Origin: Chloroflexota bacterium
GTDB lineage: Bacteria > Chloroflexota > Dehalococcoidia > Bin125
Reading direction: 5' to 3'
Length of the DNA: 9,424 nt
NCBI GenBank assembly: GCA_026707335.1
Contig: JAPOXB010000129.1
Coordinates: forward strand, 1 to 9,424
Made by a program: the position numbers and the translations under genes. Below are positions 1-5,611 of this stretch, one piece after another. Position 1 is the stretch's first letter, and the number at the start of each line of letters is the position of its first letter. The notes beneath the pieces were generated by a model, which saw only the letters and a list, made by a program, of their open reading frames with translations, did no database searches and had not been told where the DNA came from.

Positions 1-1
1 G

Positions 2-55
2 TGGGCCGAGTACAAGGCGCGGGTGAAGTACCGCATCTTCCCCGGCGTGTACTGA
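2..55 (+). CDS. C-terminal tail of an upstream gene, possibly a membrane methyltransferase
   Basis: Frame 2 is open from the window edge and ends at TGA 53-55, giving the tail WAEYKARVKYRIFPGVY. An aromatic-rich ending of the type Y-x-x-Y-x-x-R-V-x-x-R-x-x-P-G-x-(W/Y) recalls the C-termini of isoprenylcysteine carboxyl methyltransferase-like (ICMT/phospholipid methyltransferase) membrane proteins. That link is from memory and rests on 17 residues. The frame-1 reading of the same bases gives an Arg-rich, low-complexity translation typical of a shadow, which supports frame 2 as real. A GC-rich hairpin follows closely. Identity is uncertain; that a gene ends here is more secure. Confidence 0.42.
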   Translation, partial: WAEYKARVKYRIFPGVY

Positions 56-77
56 GGGGGCGGTCGCGGCGATCCCG

Positions 78-98
78 CGCGCCGCGGCGGGCGCGTTT
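78..98 (+). terminator. Possible weak terminator hairpin after the upstream gene
   Basis: A perfect 6-bp GC stem (78-83 with 90-95, 6-base loop) is followed by TTT at 96-98, 23 bases after the upstream stop codon. The T run is short and the region is very GC-rich, so chance is a real alternative. Confidence 0.28.
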
Positions 99-121
99 CG
101 GATACCTTGTTCCATGGAACC

Positions 122-832
122 ATGTCGCCGATATCCCTCCGCGCCGCCGCCGCTCTCGCCCTGACCGGGCTGCTGCTTGCGGTCGCGGCCGTCATCTCCC
201 CGGCGCCGCTGCGCGCCCAGGATCCGGGGGCCGCGCCAACCGTCGCCGACGCGACGGCCGGGCCTGGCGGACCGCAGTATCCGCTCGGCGGCCACGTCGT
301 CTGGCGCGACCGCGCCGACGGTCGGACGGAGTTCTGCTTCGAGCCGGACGGTCAACCCCGCGTCTGTCCCGACCTGCGCGTCACCCGCGTGGATCGCCTG
401 CGGCCCGACCGCTGGACGCGCAGCAGCGAGATCACGTGGAGCGTGCCCGTGGATCCGGAGCGGATCGCGTTTCCCCCGGCCGCGTCGGCGCAGACCGGCT
501 CCTGCGACGCGGACCTGAATCGGATGTTCGCCGCGACCTGGAAGGTGGAGACGACCAGTTGGCGCGGCTCGGCGTTCCACATCGGCGGCGGGCGGTTCGT
601 CACCGCGCACCACGTCATCGACGGCGTGCCTCCGGTGCTCGCCCTCACATACGGCGATCGGTCCGTTGCCGCGGTCGTGCTCGGCTCCGACGCCGAGCAC
701 GACGTCGCGCTGCTGGAAGTGTTCGACACGCTCGCAGTCCTGGATGTGCCCAGCGTCGCGTTTCGCGATCCCACGCCCGGCGATGTCGGCGAGCCGGTCT
801 ACCTGGTCGGGTACCCGTCGGCCGGCGCCTAG
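122..832 (+). CDS. Secreted S1-like serine protease, N-terminal part ending at a premature TAG
   Basis: The ATG at 122 is preferred over TTG 107 because the signal peptide starts there: an Arg near the N-terminus, a hydrophobic stretch over residues 7-28, and a likely cut after LRA before QD. The mature part opens with module A, which contains two Cys and ends in an Ile-Thr-Trp-Ser strand. The S1-like fold follows: G-S-A-F-H strand, then F-V-T-A-H-H-V with the second His (residue 164) in the catalytic position, then E-H-D-V-A-L-L with Asp194 as the charge-relay Asp. The frame stops right after V-G-Y-P-S-A-G-A, so this product of about 236 residues lacks the Ser strand and should be inactive alone. 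It would be exported from the cytoplasm. No convincing promoter is visible in the 67 bases before the gene. Confidence 0.7.
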   Translation: MSPISLRAAAALALTGLLLAVAAVISPAPLRAQDPGAAPTVADATAGPGGPQYPLGGHVVWRDRADGRTEFCFEPDGQPRVCPDLRVTRVDRLRPDRWTRSSEITWSVPVDPERIAFPPAASAQTGSCDADLNRMFAATWKVETTSWRGSAFHIGGGRFVTAHHVIDGVPPVLALTYGDRSVAAVVLGSDAEHDVALLEVFDTLAVLDVPSVAFRDPTPGDVGEPVYLVGYPSAGA

Positions 833-919
833 ACCGCCGCCACGGGCGTCATCACCCGCGTCTGGGAGGACGAAATCCTGACCAACAGCTCGTCACGGGG
901 CGGCAACAGCGGCGGGCCG

Positions 920-3487
920 ATGTTCGATGCGTGCGGCGACGTCATCGGCGTGCTCTGGGCCGGCTCAAGCGCGAGCAACTTCTCCCATTCGGGTGAGGTG
1001 CTCAGACGAACGCTGGAGGGCATGGATCAATCGCCGCCGGTGCTGCCCGCGCCGCCCGAGGGAATCGTGATTCCGGACGGGGTGGTGATCTGGCACTACG
1101 GCCCCGAACCGCCGGCCGGCGTCAACTGCGTTCGTGCGGAAGGCGAGTGGTGGGTCGGGGTGGCGGGACGCTCGTGGCGGCAGATCGAGTGGAGCGAACC
1201 CTCTACGGGCTCATGCGGCTCTACAGACACCGTCGTGCTCGCATTCAGCAAGGCCCCTGAGGTCGCAGCCGACACCGTGTCCGATGCCGCCGGCGACGGC
1301 GTGTCTTGTCCAGAGCAGTACGGGCCGCGCGACCCGGTGCTGACCTCGGTGCTCCACGAATCGAGTGAGGAATTCGGGGACACCGTGCTCGGCACCCTCA
1401 ACGCGTTCGAATGGTGCCCCGGCTACTACACCCACGAGCTACGAGTGCGGTTCGCAGTACGACAGAAGAACACTCGGTCGCGCGCCGATCTCATCGGCGC
1501 CAGCGGGCAGGTCATCGGCGGCAGCCGCCCATCGGGGATGTCCATCTGGCGTGGCAGTGTGAACTCCGGTGGTTACACAGGGTTGTTGCAAGCGTGGCGT
1601 GCGCCGGTGGGCTTCGAGCCCGTCGCGTTCCGCGTGGTCATTGCGGACCAGAGTTGGCGAGTGGAGATCGAGCCACCCGTGCCCGGTGACCACATCCAGC
1701 AGCGCGCGCGGATCGCAGTCCGCGCCAGCCCGGACGGCGGTGGCGCCGAGACCTGTCTGCAGTTCGAGGACGGCGCCGTGGTTTGCCCGTCGGGGGCGGT
1801 GCCCGAGAGCGGGCCCGACCGGGCGGGCTGGCAGCGCTCCGGTGCACTGATCTGGAGCACCGCGGTCGAGTCCGAGGAGGCTCTCAAGCAGCCGGGCTGC
1901 GCACCGACTCCCGACCTGGGGACGCTGGCCTGGCAAATGTCCGCCTTGGGGGGCGCCGGAAGCGCGCTGTACGTCGGTGGTAACCAGTTCATCACCGCCA
2001 GCCGGCTCTTCAGCGACGAGACGCCCTGGGGCGTGGTCTCCCAGGGCGAGATCGCATTGCCGGTGGCTCGCGTCGCGACCGACGCCCGCGATGGCTTGGC
2101 CCTGGTCGAGGTCATCGGCCAAGGCCCCGCGCTGCTTGAGCAGCTCAGCGCCCCGTTCGCCTCCTCGACCGAGGAGGCGGAGGACAGCGCGCCGATCCTT
2201 GTCGCCTACCCCTGGGGCGAGGCCGACCGCTTCGCCATGACCCGGTTGCGTGTGACGGAGGTGACGGATCGGCTCTTGCGCCACAACGGCTGGGGATGGG
2301 ATCGCGCCGGCGCGCCGATCGTCGATCCGTGCAGCCGCGAAGTGATCGGGATCTCGACCGGCTCCAGCGAAGCCCTCCGGGCCGAGACCGCAGTCTCAAC
2401 ACTGGGCGAGTTGCGGCGGCAACGGGTTCCGCCGCAGGGCCCCGGTCGGGGACCGGAGCTGCACGGGTCGATCGCGCTCCTGCCCGGGCCGGTCTACCTG
2501 AGTACGGAGCAGCCCGACTTCGGCGGCTGGATCTGCAACATCCGGCCGTCAACCCGCTTCGACGTCGTCTACGCCGTCTACTTGGTGAGCACGGCGTCAC
2601 CGGACCTGACGAGCGTGGTGGACGGTGAGCGGCGGTGGCTGTCCCGGTGTGCCTCGCGGGGCAAGATCTTCATCGCGGAGTACCGATCCGATCAGGAGCC
2701 GAGCCACCTCTGCGCCGAACCGCGGTCACCGCGATCACCGCGGTCGACCATCGACCTGTCCATCGACGCCCCGCCGGGCACGCAACTGCTCCAGGCGATC
2801 GGATTGGACAGATGGTCTTGTCCCGGCTTGGATGCCTCGGACTCCTGGGCCTCCACCCACTTAGTGCGCTTGCGGTTTCCGGAACTCGCGGAGTTCGATG
2901 ACGTTACAGTCCAACTAGAGGACGCGAACGGCCAGCGGCACGATTCCGCCAGTCACGGCCGCGACGTGGATCCCGATGTCCGCTACTGGCGCTTCAACCT
3001 GGACGAGGCGGAGCCGGTGCACTTGATCGTGTCTATCCCAGAACAAGCGGCGGATGTTCCCCCTCCGACGATTACCGTCGAGGAGATACCAACGAACCCG
3101 ACCTGCGTCGAGCACTACGGCCCGCGCGGCGAAGGATTGATCAGCGCGACGCTATATCACGGTCACATCGACATCGGTGAGGTCCAGATCGTCCGCTACG
3201 GGGCGCCGATCCGCTGTCCCTGGTTCCACACGTACGGCGTGGTCGTAACGTTCACCGATCCTGTGCCGGAGAGCATGCGGCCGGAGGCATCGTTGATCGC
3301 GGCGGATGCGAGCGTCCTCGCTGCGCATTGGAGCGGGAGATCTTCCCGCTACACCGGCAGCCCTAGCGCGTATACGTGGTTGCGGGAGGCCTTCGAAGTC
3401 CCGGAGGGCTTCGAACTGCGGGCGGTGGAGGTCCGAGTCGGTGATCGCAGATGGATCATCATCATCGACGGCACCGGCGGGAACTGA
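920..3487 (+). CDS. C-terminal part of the split protease: Ser motif remnant, pseudoprotease domain and repeated modules
   Basis: This is the same frame as the preceding piece, resumed after the TAG. ATG 920 is only the first standard start codon after the stop. It lies just past GNSGGP, has no good ribosome site and would lack a signal peptide, so independent expression is doubtful. Contents: the end of the first protease domain (F-D-A-C-G-D-V-I-G-V), an A-like segment with CVRAEGEWW, module B1 starting C-P-E-Q-Y-G-P-R, module A2, then a second S1-like domain. In that domain F-V-T-A-H-H-V has become F-I-T-A-S-R-L, E-H-D-V-A-L-L has become R-D-G-L-A-L-V, and N-S-G-G-P has become R-A-G-A-P, so His, Asp and Ser are all lost. 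A Cys-bearing segment of about 220 residues that I do not recognise follows, then module B2 starting C-V-E-H-Y-G-P-R. It is probably a cell-surface or secreted binding and protease protein. Confidence 0.62.
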   Translation: MFDACGDVIGVLWAGSSASNFSHSGEVLRRTLEGMDQSPPVLPAPPEGIVIPDGVVIWHYGPEPPAGVNCVRAEGEWWVGVAGRSWRQIEWSEPSTGSCGSTDTVVLAFSKAPEVAADTVSDAAGDGVSCPEQYGPRDPVLTSVLHESSEEFGDTVLGTLNAFEWCPGYYTHELRVRFAVRQKNTRSRADLIGASGQVIGGSRPSGMSIWRGSVNSGGYTGLLQAWRAPVGFEPVAFRVVIADQSWRVEIEPPVPGDHIQQRARIAVRASPDGGGAETCLQFEDGAVVCPSGAVPESGPDRAGWQRSGALIWSTAVESEEALKQPGCAPTPDLGTLAWQMSALGGAGSALYVGGNQFITASRLFSDETPWGVVSQGEIALPVARVATDARDGLALVEVIGQGPALLEQLSAPFASSTEEAEDSAPILVAYPWGEADRFAMTRLRVTEVTDRLLRHNGWGWDRAGAPIVDPCSREVIGISTGSSEALRAETAVSTLGELRRQRVPPQGPGRGPELHGSIALLPGPVYLSTEQPDFGGWICNIRPSTRFDVVYAVYLVSTASPDLTSVVDGERRWLSRCASRGKIFIAEYRSDQEPSHLCAEPRSPRSPRSTIDLSIDAPPGTQLLQAIGLDRWSCPGLDASDSWASTHLVRLRFPELAEFDDVTVQLEDANGQRHDSASHGRDVDPDVRYWRFNLDEAEPVHLIVSIPEQAADVPPPTITVEEIPTNPTCVEHYGPRGEGLISATLYHGHIDIGEVQIVRYGAPIRCPWFHTYGVVVTFTDPVPESMRPEASLIAADASVLAAHWSGRSSRYTGSPSAYTWLREAFEVPEGFELRAVEVRVGDRRWIIIIDGTGGN
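1300..1680 (+). repeat. Protein module B, copy 1
   Basis: Begins at C-P-E-Q-Y-G-P-R and ends near Q-S-W-R-V-E-I-E. It shares with copy 2 the C-x-E-x-Y-G-P-R opening, a W-C-P or C-P-W Cys, a Y-T-G motif, an (A/E)-(F/P)-x-V-P-x-G-F-E segment and a closing aromatic-rich strand. It looks like a beta-sandwich of about 125 residues, family unknown. Confidence 0.55.
2720..2746 (+). repeat. Three tandem 9-base units encoding Pro-Arg-Ser x3
   Basis: CCGCGGTCA, CCGCGATCA and CCGCGGTCG follow one another in frame, making a PRSPRSPRS linker just before T-I-D-L-S-I-D. The near-identical units suggest slippage expansion of an interdomain linker. Confidence 0.7.
3100..3480 (+). repeat. Protein module B, copy 2
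   Basis: Begins at C-V-E-H-Y-G-P-R and ends at R-R-W-I-I-I-I-D at the very C-terminus. It aligns by eye with copy 1 over its full length, which indicates an internal duplication of the module. Confidence 0.55.
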
Positions 3488-3509
3488 AGGCACGGCCCAC
3501 AGACGGCCG

Positions 3510-3644
3510 TCAGAACCCCGGCCCACCGGGGATGGCGGCGGCCTGACGGACCCACTCGGCCATCCGCGCCTCGTCGAGTTCGCCCTCGTGGATGCCGACT
3601 CCGCGCGCGGGGCGCACGGACTTGGCGTCGGCGGGCCCAATCAT
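3510..3644 (-). pseudogene. Possible C-terminal remnant of a minus-strand gene
   Basis: On the minus strand ATG 3644 to TGA 3510 encodes 44 residues, MIGPADAKSVRPARGVG... ending AEWVRQAAAIPGGPGF. The composition (an acidic and basic helix E-L-D-E-A-R-M-A-E-W-V-R-Q-A-A-A) looks like real protein rather than a shadow, and no plus-strand gene competes here. The frame is closed by a stop a few codons upstream of the ATG (minus-strand TGA at about 3662-3660), so any larger gene has lost its 5' part. A genuine small protein is the alternative. I do not recognise the family. Confidence 0.33.
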
Positions 3645-3655
3645 CCCCAGATCGG

Positions 3656-3699
3656 CGAATCATCACAAGCGGTGATGGACATTGCGTCGAATCATCACA
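3656..3699. promoter_or_regulatory. Inverted and direct repeats, candidate regulator-binding site
   Basis: A perfect inverted repeat CATCAC-N5-GTGATG occupies 3661-3677. The 12-mer CGAATCATCACA occurs at 3656-3667 and again at 3688-3699, 32 bases apart (about three helical turns). The second copy therefore supplies a third CATCAC half-site on the same DNA face. The patch is AT-richer than its surroundings and lies about 130-170 bases before the first precursor gene, where an operator would be expected. The regulator is unknown. Confidence 0.4.
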
Positions 3700-3726
3700 C
3701 ATCAGTTACGAGAATCGGAGTATAGT
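3682..3726 (+). promoter_or_regulatory. Candidate promoter of the RiPP operon
   Basis: TATAGT at 3721-3726 matches five of six bases of the sigma-70 -10 box and is the best such match in the gap. No good -35 sits 17 bases upstream. TTGCGT at 3682-3687 is too far (33 bases) to pair with it normally. A regulator at the adjacent repeats could compensate for the weak -35. The leader would be about 90 bases. The rest of the 3488-3824 gap shows no other gene. Confidence 0.32.
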
Positions 3727-3824
3727 TCGGTGGAAGAATCGCCTGCCATGCCCTCCGGGGACGCGTCACAACGCTGGATCTCCGGGGGGAACGGTCGGCA
3801 ACGCGAGAGAAGGGAGCCAACGCC

Positions 3825-4085
3825 ATGGCGACTCGAACGATCAGCGAAATGAAGGCGCACCTCGTTGCCAAGGCGCGTGAGAGCGAGGACTTCCGGACAC
3901 GGCTGGTCGCCGACCCCAGGTCCGTGATCGCCGCGGAGTTCGGGATCTCCATCCCCGAGGGCTTCCACGTGCAGGTGCATGAGGACAGCGCCACGACGGC
4001 CCACATGGTGCTGCCCCTGTCCGACCGCCTTACCGAAGACGAGCTGGCCGCGGTCGCGGCCGGTGTCGACGTGTACCCGATTTAG
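3825..4085 (+). CDS. NHLP-type RiPP precursor peptide 1 (nitrile-hydratase-like leader)
   Basis: This 86-residue protein is the substrate of the cluster. Residues 1-80 match the NHLP leader family derived from nitrile hydratase alpha (described as TIGR03793): a helical N-terminus with F-R-x-R-L-x-A-D-P, then A-E-F-G-I-x-I-P-E, V-H-E-D, M-V-L-P-L, and L-T-E-D-E-L-A-A-V-A-A-G. The metal-binding Cys cluster of true nitrile hydratase is absent; the protein has no Cys at all. If the C39 exporter cuts after Ala-Ala-Gly (residue 80), the core is only VDVYPI. A ribosome site GAGAAGGGAG lies about nine bases before the ATG. It is 64% identical, by my count of the first 83 residues, to the peptide encoded next, so the pair arose by duplication. 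It is the first gene of the plus-strand block that ends in the NHLM exporter. Confidence 0.9.
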   Translation: MATRTISEMKAHLVAKARESEDFRTRLVADPRSVIAAEFGISIPEGFHVQVHEDSATTAHMVLPLSDRLTEDELAAVAAGVDVYPI

Positions 4086-4124
4086 CGTGAGCGAACGGTC
4101 AGCCTGCAAGAAGGGATCGCAACC

Positions 4125-4400
4125 ATGGCAACGACGACGATGAGCGAGATGAAGGCCCAGATCATGCAACGGGCCGCGGAGGATGACGAGTTCCGCGCGA
4201 GGCTGCTCGCGGACCCCAAGCCCGTCATCTCGGCCGAGTTGGGCGTCGCCATCCCCGAGCGCTTCACCATTCAGGTGCACGAGGACGACGCCACCAGCGC
4301 GCACCTCGTCCTGCCCTTGTCCGATCACCTCACGGATGAGGAGTTGGCGGAGATCGCCGCGGGTGTCGACGTCAATTGGGACACCGTCAACATCTCGTGA
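4125..4400 (+). CDS. NHLP-type RiPP precursor peptide 2 (nitrile-hydratase-like leader)
   Basis: This 91-residue paralogue of precursor 1 aligns without gaps through residue 83 (53 of 83 identical by eye). It keeps the NHLP landmarks F-R-A-R-L-L-A-D-P, A-E-L-G-V-A-I-P-E, V-H-E-D, L-V-L-P-L, and L-T-D-E-E-L-A-E-I-A-A-G. Cutting after residue 80 would leave the core VDVNWDTVNIS (11 residues). Both cores start Val-Asp-Val and then diverge, with an aromatic residue at core position 4 (Tyr) or 5 (Trp). There is no Cys, so lanthionine or thiazole chemistry is unlikely, although Thr and Ser are present. A ribosome site AAGAAGGGA lies nine bases before the ATG, and 39 bases separate the two precursor genes. 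It should be co-transcribed with precursor 1. Confidence 0.9.
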   Translation: MATTTMSEMKAQIMQRAAEDDEFRARLLADPKPVISAELGVAIPERFTIQVHEDDATSAHLVLPLSDHLTDEELAEIAAGVDVNWDTVNIS

Positions 4401-4424
4401 GCACCGGCCATGCGCGGCCCCACC

Positions 4425-4474
4425 CGCCTGCCGGGCCTCGCCGGAGGCCTGCACGATGGCGCTGCCGGCAGGCG
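4425..4474 (+). promoter_or_regulatory. Large intergenic hairpin between the precursors and the downstream genes
   Basis: CGCCTGCCGG at 4425-4434 is perfectly complementary to CCGGCAGGCG at 4465-4474, with a 30-base loop. An inner competing stem GGCCTC/GAGGCC (4434-4439 with 4444-4449, 4-base loop) lies inside it. No T tract follows, so it is not a textbook terminator. Structured RNA after precursor genes often lowers expression of enzyme and transport genes relative to the peptide or protects the peptide mRNA; that role here is inference. The 137-base gap shows no gene. Confidence 0.45.
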
Positions 4475-4537
4475 CTCGGCCAGCGGGGGCGCGCTCGGGA
4501 AGGCTGGTAAGGGGAACCGACACCTGAGGCGCCACCC

Positions 4538-5611
4538 GTGACCGCGGAGTACAGCTCGTTCGGCAGCCTGCTGGAGGACCTACGGAGCCTCTTCCCCGCC
4601 GCGCTGCTCGGCGACTCCGGGTGGGAGCGGCTGCAGCCGCTGACGAACCGCCTGCCGGTCTGTGCGGCGGATTCGCGCTTCGGGTTTGAGTTTCACCTCA
4701 CCGACCCCAATCCCACCGCGGACTTCTTCGTGATCGCCGCGCCCCGTACCCGCCTCGCCGGGTTCTACCGGGGTCTGACCGAAGACGCCGCCGCGGGGCT
4801 GGCCGGGACCGCCTTCACGGCCTTCCTCGACGAGCAGGCGCGCCGCCCCGATTCGTTCCTGGCCCGCACCGGGAAGGGCATCATCCTGGAGTACGACCTC
4901 GCCACGTCGCCTCCGGGACGGCACGGCGTCCCGGGGATCTTCATCGTGACCGGCGGCCGCTCCGAGGCCGACCCGGTGCAGCTGTACGAGGACCCCGCCG
5001 CACTGGTCGCCGCCCTGCGGTCGGTCGCCGGCTGGGGACCGGATGCCGCCGAGTCGCGCCACGTGGAACGGGCGTGCGCCGCCCTCGCGGACTGCGGCGT
5101 GCACGTATCTCACGCCGGCGTGATGCCGGGCCGGGCCGAGCGGGCCATCCGCTTGGTGGCGCTGGGCGCGGACGGCGCCAACGTCGCCGAGGGACTCCGG
5201 CGGGTGCAATGGCCCGGCGATCCATCGGAGGCCATGGCCATCCTCTGCGAGTTCGCCGGCCTGGTCGCGCCGACATCCGGCCTTGGCATCACCATCACGC
5301 CGGAAGGCGTGCTGCCGCGCCTCGATCTCGAGTTCACCAGGAAGAGAGCGCCGGACACGTCCGGGCGTGAGTCGTTCCGCCTCGATCGCCCGGGATGGGA
5401 GTTGCCGATCGGCCGTCTGGAAGAGAGGGGTTGGTGTCTGCCGGCCAAGGCCGACGGACTGCGGGAATGGCCACGCCTGGAGATGGTCTTCGGCCGGGAT
5501 GGCATGTACCAGGTCCGGCAGATCATCAACCACTTCAAGGTCGTGAGCGACCGGGGCGCCGTCCATCCGAAGGCCTACGTCGGCATGGACGTGCGGCGAA
5601 CAAGCCAGTGA
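4538..5611 (+). CDS. Uncharacterised RiPP-cluster protein (357 aa), candidate modification or accessory factor
   Basis: I cannot place this protein in a named family. It is soluble: no signal peptide or membrane segment is visible. The N-terminal half is an alpha/beta region with I-I-L-E-Y-D (115-120) and G-I-F-I-V-T-G-G (133-140). The C-terminal half has the most distinctive blocks: M-P-G-R (196-199), W-P-G-D (225-228), L-P-R-L-D-L-E-F (259-266), W-C-L-P-A-K (299-304), N-H-F-K-V-V (331-336) and P-K-A-Y-V-G-M (344-350). I have an uncertain memory of unnamed proteins in other RiPP clusters with similar C-terminal blocks. The start is GTG 4538 with TGAGG about nine bases upstream. Its last bases (GTGA) overlap the oxidase start, so the two are translationally coupled and probably work together. 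No known catalytic motif, such as those of LanM, YcaO or radical SAM, is visible. Confidence 0.8.
   Translation: MTAEYSSFGSLLEDLRSLFPAALLGDSGWERLQPLTNRLPVCAADSRFGFEFHLTDPNPTADFFVIAAPRTRLAGFYRGLTEDAAAGLAGTAFTAFLDEQARRPDSFLARTGKGIILEYDLATSPPGRHGVPGIFIVTGGRSEADPVQLYEDPAALVAALRSVAGWGPDAAESRHVERACAALADCGVHVSHAGVMPGRAERAIRLVALGADGANVAEGLRRVQWPGDPSEAMAILCEFAGLVAPTSGLGITITPEGVLPRLDLEFTRKRAPDTSGRESFRLDRPGWELPIGRLEERGWCLPAKADGLREWPRLEMVFGRDGMYQVRQIINHFKVVSDRGAVHPKAYVGMDVRRTSQ

Larger units (their letters stand above)
122..3487 (+). pseudogene. Whole reading frame of a secreted S1-like protease split by one amber codon
   Basis: One frame runs from ATG 122 to TGA 3485-3487 (about 1121 residues) with a single interruption, TAG at 830-832. 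There is no frameshift: the sequence on both sides fits one S1-like protease fold. Catalytic His and Asp lie before the stop and the Ser motif GNSGGP lies 78 bases after it. Order: signal peptide; Cys-containing module A (about 287-460); active-type protease domain (about 500-985); a shorter A-like segment (about 1070-1215); module B (about 1300-1680); second A module (about 1706-1870); degenerate protease domain (about 1900-2420); a segment of unknown type; second module B (about 3100-3480). A one-base change (CAG or TCG to TAG) would explain the stop. A sequencing error, a recent null mutation and readthrough cannot be told apart here. More than 2.6 kb of clean frame downstream argues that the lesion is recent, artefactual or tolerated. 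The two pieces are entered separately. Confidence 0.72.

Noticed and set aside
1..996. Open plus-strand frame from the first base, 331 residues
   Set aside because: Arg-rich, low-complexity translation with no recognisable motif. It is a shadow of the protease frame, which has a signal peptide and catalytic motifs.
3516..3531. CCCCGG-CCCA-CCGGGG hairpin after the protease as a terminator
   Set aside because: No T tract follows on either strand, and the bases also encode the Pro-Gly-Gly-Pro end of the minus-strand fragment, so the symmetry may be coding coincidence.
3825..4400. Reading the two small proteins as nitrile hydratase alpha subunits
   Set aside because: They share only the leader-like region. 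The Cys metal-binding cluster is absent, and a C39/HlyD export pair follows, which identifies them as NHLP precursors.
3702..4535. 277-residue minus-strand frame across the precursor genes
   Set aside because: Covers two strongly recognised NHLP precursors with good ribosome sites on the plus strand. The repetitive antisense sequence simply mirrors their duplication.
4580..5566. 328-residue minus-strand frame
   Set aside because: Antisense to the 357-aa protein, which has a start site, spacing and coupling consistent with the operon. The antisense product has no motifs.
5395..5607. N-terminal extension of the FAD oxidase
   Set aside because: The extra residues overlap the end of the preceding gene, add nothing resembling the oxidase family and are Arg/Gly-rich. 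GTG 5608 gives the normal family length and a GTGA overlap.
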